Assembly (NCBI RefSeq): GCF_008254045.1
Contig: NZ_CP042425.1
Coordinates: 8,446,163 to 8,510,162, forward strand
Direction of reading: 5' to 3'
Length of the DNA stretch: 64,000 nucleotides
DNA from: Limnoglobus roseus
GTDB taxonomy: Bacteria > Planctomycetota > Planctomycetia > Gemmatales > Gemmataceae
Both the position numbers and the translations under genes were made by a program. Below the pieces are notes generated by a model. That model saw nothing but the letters and a program-made list of their open reading frames with translations. It searched no databases and was not told the DNA's origin. Of the stretch, positions 16,783 to 25,928 are shown in pieces. Every line of letters starts with the position of its first letter. Position 1 is the first letter of the stretch.

Positions 16783-17604
16783 ATGTCCCGCTCCCTCCTG
16801 CTGTTCGTCCTCGTCGTGCCGTCGCTCGCCGCCGACGACGATAAGCCGATGATCCCCGCCGGTATGCTCACCGTCCAAAAGGGCGAACTGCCGATCATCG
16901 TCTCCGCGCCGCACGGCGGGCGGAAGCCGATCCCGAACTGCCCCGAGCGGAAGGGCAAGGGCATCCCTAAGTTCGCCACCGTCAACGACACCAACACCGA
17001 CGAGCTGGCGAAAAAGGTTCTCGCCGCCATCGAGAAGAAGATGCACGCCAAGCCGTACGGCGTGGTCGCGCACTTCGAGCGGAAGTACGCCGACGTGAAC
17101 CGTTCGCTCGCCGACGGCGTCGAGAGTGACGCGGCCAAGCCGTACTACGAGGCGTACCACGCCTTCCTGAAGGAGTCGCGGGCGGCGGTCCAGAAGGACT
17201 GGGGCCGCGGGTTGCTCATCGACCTGCACGGCCACGGCGGGGACGCCGTGACGATCTTCCGCGGCACCAACGACGGCAAGACCGTTCAGCACCTCGTCGA
17301 CCGCTTCGGCAAGACGGCCTTCACCGGCGAGAAGAGCGTTCTCGGCCAACTGGCCGCTCACGGGTACACAATTTCCCCCGCTAACACGGCCCGGGAACGG
17401 GAGAACCCTGCGTTCGGCGGCGGGTACATTGTCGCCACCTACGGCAGTAAGGCCGACGGCAGCGTGGACGCGATTCAACTCGAACTCGGCGCGCGGGTGC
17501 GATCGCGGGCGAACGCCGACACGTTTGCCACCGACCTGGCCGCCGCCGTCGCCGTGTTCGCGGCCGAGTACCTGCCGGCGAAGAAGGCACAGTCGGAGCC
17601 ATGA
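16783..17604 (+). CDS. secreted N-formylglutamate amidohydrolase-like protein
   Basis: 273 residues. The N-terminus MSRSLLLFVLVVPSLAADD looks like a signal peptide. The body fits the N-formylglutamate amidohydrolase superfamily: LPIIVSAPHGG near residue 40, then FERKYADVNRS and LLIDLHGHGG, which give the zinc/acid residues of this fold. The known family enzyme releases formate from N-formylglutamate in histidine degradation, but it is cytoplasmic and no hut genes lie nearby. Here the signal peptide suggests an exported amidase or peptidase-like hydrolase of unknown substrate. The stop overlaps the start of the next gene by 4 bases, so the two are translationally coupled. Confidence 0.75.
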   Translation: MSRSLLLFVLVVPSLAADDDKPMIPAGMLTVQKGELPIIVSAPHGGRKPIPNCPERKGKGIPKFATVNDTNTDELAKKVLAAIEKKMHAKPYGVVAHFERKYADVNRSLADGVESDAAKPYYEAYHAFLKESRAAVQKDWGRGLLIDLHGHGGDAVTIFRGTNDGKTVQHLVDRFGKTAFTGEKSVLGQLAAHGYTISPANTARERENPAFGGGYIVATYGSKADGSVDAIQLELGARVRSRANADTFATDLAAAVAVFAAEYLPAKKAQSEP

Positions 17605-18011
17605 CGCGGTGGCCCCTCGCCCTCCTCGCAGTCTCGGTGTACCAGTTGGACATCGCCCTGACGTTCGCCGGGCAACCGCCGGCGTACTGGGCTGGTGACT
17701 ACGTCGGGGTCGATGAAGTGAACCCTCTCGCCCACGCCCTTCTGGCCGTCAGTCCGTGGCTGTTCCTCGCCCTCGCCTTCGTCTGGGCGGCGGGCTTCAC
17801 GACCGTCCTCCTGACCGCGTCCGACCGTTGGGCCACGGTGATCGCCCACCTCCTCGCGGGCGGCCACACGTTGGGGGCCGCGAGTTGGCTGCTGCGACAC
17901 GGTTGGCCGGGGATGATCGCCGCCGGTCTGCTCGCTTTCGCGGTGAGTTACGCCCTGACGCGATTCACCCGGACTGACGTTTGCTCCCGCGAGGGTAAGA
18001 CGTTAAAGTGA
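17601..18011 (+). CDS. small four-helix membrane protein
   Basis: 136 residues, largely hydrophobic, with about four transmembrane segments (roughly residues 3-23, 45-70, 78-98, 102-120). The first helix carries QLDIALTF and the following loop VGVDEVNPLAHALL. A D-x3-T plus E-x-NP pattern of this kind occurs in small DUF5658-like membrane proteins, but I am not sure of the assignment. The C-terminal tail is basic and probably cytoplasmic. The ATGA overlap with the amidohydrolase-like gene upstream implies co-expression. The open frame of the next gene also overlaps its stop (GTG at 18008), though that gene more likely starts at 18053. Confidence 0.6.
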   Translation: MTRWPLALLAVSVYQLDIALTFAGQPPAYWAGDYVGVDEVNPLAHALLAVSPWLFLALAFVWAAGFTTVLLTASDRWATVIAHLLAGGHTLGAASWLLRHGWPGMIAAGLLAFAVSYALTRFTRTDVCSREGKTLK

Positions 18012-18052
18012 GAGATCAAACGATTCCGACGCCAGTCCGTCGTGAGGATCTG

Positions 18053-20860
18053 ATGCCCGACACCATCACCTGCACGGGTTGCCGTGCCCCGATTGCGATA
18101 CCGCGGGACCACGGCGAATCGACCATCCGGTGCGGCATCTGCTGGTCGGAAGTGACGCTGTTCACGAAGCCCGCCGCCCCGCCCCTGCCCGTGGCTCAAG
18201 CCTTACCGGCGAAACCGTTGCCCGCGAAACCCGTGGCCCAACTGCTGCCGCCCAAGCCGGCCGCGCGACCGTCGGCGGTCGTGGCCGCACCCGCCAAGCC
18301 CGCGGCCGGCATGGCGAAGCTCGAAGGGCTGATTCAGAAAGCCGGGGCGAAACTCGCCGGCCCGCCGGCGGCAACGCCGCCTCAGACCGCGCGGCCCGTT
18401 GCGGCCCTGAAGCCGAAGGCGGCCGAGGCAGTGCCGATCCCGTCGATTCAGCCGAAGCCCGCCCCGCAGGCGGCGATGCCAGTGCCGGTCCCACAAGCCC
18501 CGGTGCCGACGCCGGTCCGCGTGCCGCCGAGCCATCCGCCCGTCGAGGTGCAGGCGATCCCGAACGCGGCCCCCCTGCCCGTGGTGGTGCCCATCGCCTT
18601 GAACTCCGGGCCACTCCCGTCGCCGGTTGTTGTGGACGCGGTTCCCGTGCCGGCTCCCGTTCCCGTCGCTCCGGTTCCTGCACCCCCTGCCCCGACCAGC
18701 GGCCCGGTGGTCGTGCAAGGCGAAGTCGCGGAGGAATCGAAGAAGTCGTCATCCCGGCGGGATGGCGAATCTCGTTCGCAGTACAAGCGCCGCCACCGCG
18801 ATGATGACGATGACGACGACGAGGATGACGACCGCCGCTCGCGGCGGGGCGGGAAGACCAAGAACGGCCAGATGATCGCGGTGATCGTCGGCGGCATCTT
18901 GTTCTTCCTCGTCCTCTGCGTCGGGGGCTATTACCTGTCACGGGCGTTCCGCAGCAAGGAGCCGCAACTGCCGGACATGGCCGCCGTGCCGCCCGCGAAC
19001 GGCGGGATGCCAAACGCCCGGGCCGACAGAGGGGTTCAACTTAACCCGCCGAACCCAGACGCTCCAGCGGTGGCCCCGGCGTTCAACCCGAACGCCTTCG
19101 GGCAAATGTTCCCCAACATGCCACAGCCGGCGTTCCCTCCGGCCCCGGCGCTCCCGAATCGGCAGGTCCGCCTGGAATGGTTCGAGTACGCTGGCGACGG
19201 GTACAAGGTCAAACTCGGCGCGCAGGCCCACGAAAACCCGGTCCACGTTGTCCGGATGCAGGACAACGCCTTTTTCGACTACCACGCCCGCGGCAAGTCG
19301 GTGAAAACCAACACGCCGCCCGCTGCGAAGATGGAGGTCATCACGGTCGACATCCCGCAGGGGATGAACCCTGACTTAAAGAAGGTCGTGGCCGAGCCGT
19401 TCGGCCAAGCCGAGCGCGTGACGGCCTGCAAGGTGGCCGGCAAGGACGGCCTCGAATACGAGGAACGCGGGGCGTGGGTCACGACGACACGGCTGGTGCA
19501 GGTCGGCTGCCGCGTGTTCGTCTTCCGCTTCACTGGCTGGGAGGCATTCGGCGACAAGGCCAGCATTGAGGAGGCGAAGAAGACGTTCTACGACTCGGTC
19601 ACGATCACCTTCGACGCCGCCACCCCCGCGCCGGTGGACCCGGCCCTGCGACCGCGGAACAACCCGCGATTCCCCCCGAACCCGGTCCCGCCGGGGTTCG
19701 ATCCCGGCTTCCCCGTCCTCGGCGGGCAGATGCCCGGCGGCCTCGGCTCGCTGAAACTCGCGGGGCGGATCGACCCGTTCATCTCGGCCGTCATGTTCCC
19801 GGACCGCCAGGAGGCGTTCACCGTCGCCCTCCGCCCCGGCAGCCGAACCGCGGGCGAACTGCGCCGCTACGAGTACCCCGGCTTCAAGCTGAAGAACACG
19901 TACCTGCTGCCGTTCGCCGGCACGTTCGCCGCCGGCAGCGACAAGACGAACCGGCTGGCGATCACGACGCTGGCCCGTGTCGATGGCTACGCCGACGGGG
20001 AGCGGTCGATCGTGGTCGGCGACGTGCAACTCTTCGACCTGAAGCCGATCTTCGACGGCAAGACCCAACAGCGAGAGGAACTGAAGCCTCTCACAACTCT
20101 GACGCAACCCGCCAACACGCGGCTCGTGGGGCTAGAAATCTCGCCGGACGGCGACACGGTCTATTACCTCGGCCTCGCGAAAGGGACGACGCCTGCGAAG
20201 CCGTTCCGCGTGAAACTGACGCGGGCCGACACGGCGACGGGCAAGGTGCAAGGGTCGCTCGACCTGCCGGAGCCGGCGTGGCGTACCCGCCTGTCGGCCG
20301 ACGGATCGAAGCTGTTCGCCGCCGAGGTGCCGTTGAACGCGGCCGGCTCCCCGATGCACACGCGGTCGACGAACATCGTCACGGTGGACCTCGCCCGCTG
20401 GCATGTCGAGCGGACCGATCAAGTGGCCGCCGGCACCGCTTTTGACTTCGTGCCGTTGTCTTCGGACAGTCTCGTGGCGTCGGTCATTCCGATCGGCGGC
20501 GGTACGAGTTACGCCCTGTGGTCGCTCCAGCAGCCGGCCCAGGCCACGTCGCTGGACACGCCGGGCCAACAACCGCTGAGCCACGGTTACATCGCCCGGA
20601 CGCCGGACGGAAAGCGGTTCGTCACGTCGTCGGTCGGCCGGTTCGGTCAGCCGGTGGTCGAGGTGTACGACGTGTCCGACTGGAAGGCCGGGACCGGCTT
20701 CACGAAGGTCGCCTCGGCCCGCGTCGCGAAGGTCATCGACCAACCCGGCGAACCCGGCGTGAACCTCGGCCACAACTTCGAACTGACCCCGGACGGCCAG
20801 TACGCGATCTTCTGCGACACGGGGGCCGTCGTGGACCTGAGCGCGGCGGGGAAGAAATGA
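18053..20860 (+). CDS. zinc-ribbon / transmembrane / beta-propeller-like protein
   Basis: 935 residues of planctomycete-type mosaic, function unknown. Residues 5-33 hold two Cys pairs (CTGC ... CGIC) 17 residues apart, a rubredoxin-like zinc ribbon. A Pro/Ala/Val-rich low-complexity stretch runs to about 225. An Arg/Asp patch with a seven-Asp run precedes a single transmembrane helix at about 274-296. After a Pro/Asn-rich spacer, a globular domain (375-530) is followed by an exported-side region (570-935) with recurring propeller-like strands such as LVGLEISPDGDTVYYLGL and TPDGKRFVTSSVGR. With the zinc ribbon inside and the propeller outside, it could link cell-surface sensing to a cytoplasmic partner. 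The ATG at 18053 was preferred over GTG at 18008 because the zinc ribbon starts directly after it. Confidence 0.78.
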   Translation: MPDTITCTGCRAPIAIPRDHGESTIRCGICWSEVTLFTKPAAPPLPVAQALPAKPLPAKPVAQLLPPKPAARPSAVVAAPAKPAAGMAKLEGLIQKAGAKLAGPPAATPPQTARPVAALKPKAAEAVPIPSIQPKPAPQAAMPVPVPQAPVPTPVRVPPSHPPVEVQAIPNAAPLPVVVPIALNSGPLPSPVVVDAVPVPAPVPVAPVPAPPAPTSGPVVVQGEVAEESKKSSSRRDGESRSQYKRRHRDDDDDDDEDDDRRSRRGGKTKNGQMIAVIVGGILFFLVLCVGGYYLSRAFRSKEPQLPDMAAVPPANGGMPNARADRGVQLNPPNPDAPAVAPAFNPNAFGQMFPNMPQPAFPPAPALPNRQVRLEWFEYAGDGYKVKLGAQAHENPVHVVRMQDNAFFDYHARGKSVKTNTPPAAKMEVITVDIPQGMNPDLKKVVAEPFGQAERVTACKVAGKDGLEYEERGAWVTTTRLVQVGCRVFVFRFTGWEAFGDKASIEEAKKTFYDSVTITFDAATPAPVDPALRPRNNPRFPPNPVPPGFDPGFPVLGGQMPGGLGSLKLAGRIDPFISAVMFPDRQEAFTVALRPGSRTAGELRRYEYPGFKLKNTYLLPFAGTFAAGSDKTNRLAITTLARVDGYADGERSIVVGDVQLFDLKPIFDGKTQQREELKPLTTLTQPANTRLVGLEISPDGDTVYYLGLAKGTTPAKPFRVKLTRADTATGKVQGSLDLPEPAWRTRLSADGSKLFAAEVPLNAAGSPMHTRSTNIVTVDLARWHVERTDQVAAGTAFDFVPLSSDSLVASVIPIGGGTSYALWSLQQPAQATSLDTPGQQPLSHGYIARTPDGKRFVTSSVGRFGQPVVEVYDVSDWKAGTGFTKVASARVAKVIDQPGEPGVNLGHNFELTPDGQYAIFCDTGAVVDLSAAGKK

Positions 20861-20996
20861 GAACGTGTGGCGTCGTGGGTTGGCCAATGGCCAGCCCGTC
20901 ACGCGGGAACTCGATCGTAACAGCGAACTTTCGGGGGCTGTCCGTCCTCTGATAGGCGCTGTCCCGATCTGCGGGAGCGTGGCGGAGGAGAATCCG

Positions 20997-21545
20997 ATGG
21001 CCGACATCGTGCGGACGAGCAAATTTCTCAGCCTGGTCCTGCGGCACAAGCCGGAGGAGATCGGCCTGACCTTGGATGCGAATGGGTGGGCCGATGTCGA
21101 AGAGTTAATCCGGCTCACCAACGCCCACGGCGTTTCGTTGACCCGCCCGCTGCTGGAACAGGTCGTTGCCGAGAACGACAAGAAGCGGTTCGCGTTCAGC
21201 GACGACGGCCGCCGCATCCGGGCCAGTCAGGGGCACTCGGTCGAAGTCGATCTGGCCCTGCCGCCGTCCGAACCACCAGCAGAGCTATTCCACGGAACCG
21301 CCACGCGGTTCCTCGATTCGATTCGGGCCAGTGGGCTGCACTCGGCCAACCGGCAACACCTCCACCTGTCGCCCGACGCTATAACCGCCACGAAGGTCGG
21401 GCAGCGGCACGGTAAGCCGGTCATCCTCATCGTCCGGGCAGGGGAGATGTTCGCGGCCGGGCACCAATTCTTCCTGTCGGCCAACGGCGTCTGGCTCACC
21501 GAACGGGTGCCCGTCGAGTTCATCGATTTCCCGGTAGGTAAATAA
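20997..21545 (+). CDS. kptA: RNA 2'-phosphotransferase (Tpt1/KptA)
   Basis: 182 residues, full length. Moves an internal RNA 2'-phosphate to NAD, giving ADP-ribose 1''-2'' cyclic phosphate. Conserved features: SKFLSLVLRHKPEEIGLTLD with the Arg-His pair, GWADVEELI, the KKRFAFSDDGRRIRASQGHS block, LFHGTATRFLDSI (the NAD-binding fold), and HLHLSPD. In yeast it completes tRNA splicing; bacterial members have no settled substrate. A good ribosome-binding site (GGAGGAG at about 20983) sits before the chosen ATG. The window also holds rtcA, another RNA-end enzyme, 14 kb away. The next gene starts 9 bases after the stop. Confidence 0.95.
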   Translation: MADIVRTSKFLSLVLRHKPEEIGLTLDANGWADVEELIRLTNAHGVSLTRPLLEQVVAENDKKRFAFSDDGRRIRASQGHSVEVDLALPPSEPPAELFHGTATRFLDSIRASGLHSANRQHLHLSPDAITATKVGQRHGKPVILIVRAGEMFAAGHQFFLSANGVWLTERVPVEFIDFPVGK

Positions 21546-21554
21546 GAACAGCGC

Positions 21555-22004
21555 ATGCCAAGGAACTTCATGGCGGAGCCGCCTCCACCCGAGCCCCCTC
21601 CAAAACCTCCGCGCCGACGACGGTGGCGGTGGCCAGCGAGACTCATTGCCGCGTACTTGGTGGTGTGCTGGGGCGTGACATGGGCGTTCGCACCACCTGC
21701 TTTGGTCCAGTTCTGTGCCGGTCATTTTTCCACGACGGAAGACTTCAAGGGCAACGTCGAACCGATCGCGTTCCACCCAAATGCCCGGTTCACGGGCCAG
21801 GGATTGAACTTCGGGCCTGAGCCGATGCCGGTCGATCCCCACTGGTGCTGTGTGGAGAAGCCGTGGTGCCCGACCCCGTTCGTCGTTGTGACCAACGTGG
21901 CGACAGTGTCCGGCCCGCTATCCGGTTGGGCCGGCCGCGTTTGGTTCATCTGGACGCCGTTCGGCTTAATCTACATCGACGACAGCCCTCAATGGGTGGC
22001 GTAA
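21555..22004 (+). CDS. small single-pass membrane protein, unknown
   Basis: 149 residues, family not recognised. A Pro-rich then Arg-rich N-terminus (PPPPEPPPKPPRRRRWRW) precedes one transmembrane helix (about residues 30-50, LIAAYLVVCWGVTWAF). By the positive-inside rule the C-terminal 100 residues face out. They contain four Cys (one at CAG; WCC and WCP together), possibly disulfide-bonded. ATG at 21555 or 21570 are both possible. It follows kptA by 9 bases and is probably cotranscribed. About 190 bases follow before the next gene, with a weak hairpin at 22143-22158. Confidence 0.6.
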   Translation: MPRNFMAEPPPPEPPPKPPRRRRWRWPARLIAAYLVVCWGVTWAFAPPALVQFCAGHFSTTEDFKGNVEPIAFHPNARFTGQGLNFGPEPMPVDPHWCCVEKPWCPTPFVVVTNVATVSGPLSGWAGRVWFIWTPFGLIYIDDSPQWVA

Positions 22005-22194
22005 CGGCACTTATCTCCGTGAGAACCTTATGAGGAATCTCCAATCTGTTGTTGCCGCGGCTGAAGGTGGACGGTAGGCTGGCGGGGAAGATTCTCCGCG
22101 TATACAATAACTCAGACGACCAGACTAACTTCTCCGGCCCGTACCGCCGAACGGCGGTCCGCAACCTACCCAACGGGCCGCTCTACTTCGGACG

Positions 22195-24570
22195 ATGGAC
22201 TTCATGACGATCCGCTCCTCGTTTTTGGCCCTCGGCAGCATCGCGTTGCTGATGTCGGCGGTTTGGTTCGCACCGGACGCCGTTTCGCCGCCCGTTGCCT
22301 CGGCCGCCGAGCCGCCGAAGGCCGACGACAAGGTCTTCGAAACGAAGATCAAGCCGTTCCTGACGACGTACTGCACCAGTTGCCACAACAGCGATAAGCA
22401 GGCCGGCGGCATAGCCCTCGACACGTACCTGAGCGAAGCCCACGCCAAGAAGGACCCCAAGACGTGGGAGATGGTCCTGGAGACGGTGCAGAGCGGTGAG
22501 ATGCCGAAGAAGAAGGCCAAACAACCGACCAAGGCGGAGAAGGAATTCTTCGTCGGCTGGGTCGAATCGACGCTGACCAAGAAAGTCGATTGCACCGCCC
22601 CGAAAGACCCCGGCCGCGTGACCATCCGCCGGCTCAACCGAGCCGAGTACAACAACACCATCCGCGACCTATGCGGCGTCGACTTCAAGCCGGCCGAGAA
22701 TTTTCCCTCCGACGACGTGGGCTACGGCTTCGACAACATCGGCGACGTGCTCTCGGTGCAGCCGATCCTGATCGAAAAGTACATGGCCGCCGCCGACTCG
22801 ATTCTCGAGCAGGCGATCGGCAACCTCGACCCGGTCAAATCGTCCAACCAAGTCTTCCGGCCGCAGAACATCCGGGCCATTCCCCGTTCCGCGAACGTCC
22901 GCGAGACGAACGCGAAGGGGCAGGAAGTCCGCAAAATCGTGTTCACCGAGGAAGGCTCGGCCTTCCTGGAGAAGTTCAACTTCCCGGCCGACGGCGAGTA
23001 CACCCTCCGCGTGCGGGCGTGGGGCACGAAGGTCGGCACCGACGACCCGAAGATGACCGTCCGCCTCGACGGAAAGGACGCGAAGGCGTTCACGGTAGAG
23101 GCCGAGCAAAGCAAGGCAAAGACCTACGAAGTGAAGCAGACCGTGCAGGCCGGCGAACGGCGGATCGCGGTCGCGTTCACGAACGCCTTCACCGATAAGG
23201 AAACGAAGAAGAACCGCACGCTCGGCATCGAGACCATCGAGATCGAAGGGCCGATCAGCGGGGCGAGGAAGCCGCTGTCCGACTCGGAGAAGCTGATCCT
23301 CACGGTGCTGCCGACGGGCGATTCGGACAAAACGAAGACGGCCGAGACGGTCCTGAAGACATTCGCTCGCCGCGCGTTCCGCCGGCCGGTGAAGCCGGAC
23401 GAACTCACCCGACTGATGAAGCTGTTCGCCCTCGCTGACGCGCAGAAAGACTCCTTCGACAAGGCGATCAAGCTACCGTTGAAGGCGGTCCTGGTGTCGC
23501 CGCACTTCCTGTTCCGCATTGAGGACGACCCGAAGACGCCGGCCGAGGTCAAGACGATCACGGAACACGAACTGGCCACGCGGCTGTCGTACTTCCTGTG
23601 GTCGACGATGCCGGACGAGGAACTGTCGAAGTTGGCCGAGAAGGGTGAACTCCGCAAGCCCGGCGTGCTGAAGGCACAAGTGCAGCGGATGCTCAAAGAC
23701 CCGAAGGCAGCCGCGATGACGGCGAACTTCGCCGGGCAATGGCTGATGCTGCGGAACATCCTGTCGCTGTCGCCGGACCCGGGCACCTACAAGGGCTGGG
23801 ACGAGCAATTGCGGGCCGCGGTCATCCGCGAGACGGAACTGTTCTTCGAGAACATCGTTCGCGAAGACCGCCCGATCACGGACTTCATCGACGCCGATTA
23901 CACGTTCCTGAACGACCGCCTGTCTTGGCACTACGGCGTGCCCAACGTGAAGGGGTCCGAGTTCCGCAAGGTGAAACTGCCCGACAGCCGCCGCGGCGGA
24001 ATCGTAACGCAGGCGAGCGTACTGCTGGTGACTTCGAACCCGACGCGCACCTCGCCGGTGAAGCGCGGCAAATGGGTCTACGAGAACGTCCTCGGTCTCA
24101 CTCCCGCCCCGCCGCCGCCGGACGTGCCGGAACTGGAAAAGACCGTCCTCAAGGGCACCCTCCGGCAGCGGATGGAACAACACCGTGCGAACCCGAGTTG
24201 TGCCGGCTGCCACGCGAAGCTCGACCCGTTGGGCTTCGGGCTGGAAAATTTCGACGGCATCGGAAAATGGCGGGACACCGACGAGGGGCAAAAGGTGGAC
24301 GCCTCGGGGGTTTTGCCCGACGGCGAAAAATTCACCGGCCCCGCGGAACTGCGCAAGGTTTTGATGCGCAAGGCCGACCAATTCCGCCATTGTCTTTCGG
24401 AAAAATTGCTGACCTACTCCCTCGGACGCGGGCTAGAATATTACGACAGGTGTGTGCTAGACGACTTGGTGAAAAAACTGAAAGCCGGGGAAGACCACTT
24501 CTCCGCGCTGGTGTTAGCGATTGTCGAAACGGACGCATTCCAAAAACGGCGTGGCAAACGGAGCGAATAA
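22195..24570 (+). CDS. planctomycete-type cytochrome protein with DUF1587/1595/1592/1588/1585 domains
   Basis: 791 residues, exported (N-terminal hydrophobic segment ending VASAAE). First comes a c-type heme site CTSCH near residue 61 in the planctomycete cytochrome domain. The DUF1587 segment (RLNRAEYNNTIRDL), a carbohydrate-binding-like beta domain (about 250-350), DUF1595 (FARRAFRRPVKPDEL), DUF1592, DUF1588 (LLVTSNPTRTSPVKRGKWV) and DUF1585 at the C-terminus follow. A second CxxCH (CAGCH) lies near residue 667. This architecture is characteristic of planctomycetes; its biochemistry is unsettled, though redox chemistry on a polymer has been proposed. The stop is one base from the next gene's start, so the pair is an operon. 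Confidence 0.93.
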   Translation: MDFMTIRSSFLALGSIALLMSAVWFAPDAVSPPVASAAEPPKADDKVFETKIKPFLTTYCTSCHNSDKQAGGIALDTYLSEAHAKKDPKTWEMVLETVQSGEMPKKKAKQPTKAEKEFFVGWVESTLTKKVDCTAPKDPGRVTIRRLNRAEYNNTIRDLCGVDFKPAENFPSDDVGYGFDNIGDVLSVQPILIEKYMAAADSILEQAIGNLDPVKSSNQVFRPQNIRAIPRSANVRETNAKGQEVRKIVFTEEGSAFLEKFNFPADGEYTLRVRAWGTKVGTDDPKMTVRLDGKDAKAFTVEAEQSKAKTYEVKQTVQAGERRIAVAFTNAFTDKETKKNRTLGIETIEIEGPISGARKPLSDSEKLILTVLPTGDSDKTKTAETVLKTFARRAFRRPVKPDELTRLMKLFALADAQKDSFDKAIKLPLKAVLVSPHFLFRIEDDPKTPAEVKTITEHELATRLSYFLWSTMPDEELSKLAEKGELRKPGVLKAQVQRMLKDPKAAAMTANFAGQWLMLRNILSLSPDPGTYKGWDEQLRAAVIRETELFFENIVREDRPITDFIDADYTFLNDRLSWHYGVPNVKGSEFRKVKLPDSRRGGIVTQASVLLVTSNPTRTSPVKRGKWVYENVLGLTPAPPPPDVPELEKTVLKGTLRQRMEQHRANPSCAGCHAKLDPLGFGLENFDGIGKWRDTDEGQKVDASGVLPDGEKFTGPAELRKVLMRKADQFRHCLSEKLLTYSLGRGLEYYDRCVLDDLVKKLKAGEDHFSALVLAIVETDAFQKRRGKRSE

Positions 24571-24571
24571 A

Positions 24572-25924
24572 ATGAAAGCGATCTCTCGGCGGACGATGCT
24601 TCGGGGTGTCGGCACGGCCATCGCCCTGCCCTGGCTGGAGTCGGTCGCGGCCGCAGCCGCCCCGGTTGCCGCCGCCGCGGGCAGCGTCGCCTCGCCCAAG
24701 CGGGCGGCCTTCATCTACGTGCCGAACGGCGTTCACAACCCCGACTGGTTCCCGAAGGAAGTCGGCAAACTCGGCGAACTGCCGGAAATCCTGAAGGCGC
24801 TGACGCCGTTCAAGGACTCGGTCAACGTCATCTCGAACATGACGCTGGACAAGGCCCGCGCCAACGGCGACGGCCCCGGCGACCACGCCCGCGCCATGTC
24901 GGCGTTCCTCACCGGCCGGCAGGCCCGCAAGACGCACGGTGCGGACATCCGCACCGGCACCTCGGCCGACCAGCACATCGCCACCGTCATCGGCGACAGC
25001 ACCCGCTTCCCGTCGATCGAACTCGGCATTGAACGCGGTGCGCAGGCCGGCAACTGCGACTCGGGTTATAGCTGTGCGTACTCCTCCAACCTGTCGTGGC
25101 GGAGCGAATCGACGCCGAACGCGAAGGAAACGGACCCGCGGCAGGTATTCGACCGCCTTTTCAGCGGCAACGACCCGAAGGAACTCGCCGCGTCGCGGGC
25201 CAAGCGAGACCTGTACAACAAGAGCGTCCTCGACTTCGTGATGGACGACGCGAAGTCGCTGTCGAAGTCGCTCGGCCAGGGCGACCAGCGGAAGCTCGAC
25301 GAGTACCTGTCGGCCGTGCGGGAAGTCGAAGCACGGATCGAGAAGGTGAAGAAGCTGAACGCCGACCGCAAGCCGGTGGCGAAGCCGGACATGGCCGCCC
25401 CGACCGCGGTGCCGTCGGAGTTCAAGGACCACGTCCGGTTAATGTGCGACCTGATGGTGCTGGCGTTCCAGACCGACCTGACCCGCGTGGCGACGATGCC
25501 GTTCGCCAACGACGGCAGCAACCGGCCGTACAAGACGATCGGCGTGCCGGAAGGCCACCACGACCTGTCGCACCACGGCCGCAACGCCGAGAAGCAGGCG
25601 AAGCTGAAGAAGATCAACACCTTCCACATCGAACAATTGGCCTACATGGTCGAGAAGATGTCGAAGGTGAAAGAAGCGAACGGCACGTCGCTGCTCGACA
25701 ACACGATGATGGTCTACGGCAGCGGCATCGGCGACGGCGACCGCCACAATCACGATGAACTACCGATCCTGCTCATCGGCAAAGGCGGCGGCACAATCGC
25801 CGGCGGCCGGCACATCAAGGCCCCGAAAGAAACGCCGCTGATGAACCTGTACATGGCGATGTTCGAGCGGATGGGTGCCCCGACCAAGCGGTTCGGCGAC
25901 AGCACCGGCGTCCTGTCGATCTGA
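24572..25924 (+). CDS. DUF1552-domain protein with Tat-type signal
   Basis: 450 residues. The N-terminus has a twin-arginine signal (ISRRTMLRGVG, then a hydrophobic stretch and an Ala-rich end), so it is exported folded. The body matches DUF1552 (FIYVPNGVHNPDWFP, MTLDKARANGDGPGDHARAMSAFL, FPSIELGIE, and near the end MMVYGSGIGDGDRHNHDELPILLIG). It always accompanies a DUF1592-type partner in planctomycetes and lies one base after that gene here. The fold resembles sulfatase/alkaline-phosphatase-like proteins but the function is not established. The ATG at 24572 begins the Tat signal; 17 earlier codons overlap the upstream gene and are not expected to be used. Confidence 0.93.
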   Translation: MKAISRRTMLRGVGTAIALPWLESVAAAAAPVAAAAGSVASPKRAAFIYVPNGVHNPDWFPKEVGKLGELPEILKALTPFKDSVNVISNMTLDKARANGDGPGDHARAMSAFLTGRQARKTHGADIRTGTSADQHIATVIGDSTRFPSIELGIERGAQAGNCDSGYSCAYSSNLSWRSESTPNAKETDPRQVFDRLFSGNDPKELAASRAKRDLYNKSVLDFVMDDAKSLSKSLGQGDQRKLDEYLSAVREVEARIEKVKKLNADRKPVAKPDMAAPTAVPSEFKDHVRLMCDLMVLAFQTDLTRVATMPFANDGSNRPYKTIGVPEGHHDLSHHGRNAEKQAKLKKINTFHIEQLAYMVEKMSKVKEANGTSLLDNTMMVYGSGIGDGDRHNHDELPILLIGKGGGTIAGGRHIKAPKETPLMNLYMAMFERMGAPTKRFGDSTGVLSI

Positions 25925-25928
25925 TTCA

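Noticed and set aside
18800..18835. Asp-codon run (GAT/GAC) as a microsatellite
   Set aside because: It is in frame within the 18053 gene and mixes both Asp codons, so it is a real protein feature and not a recent expansion.
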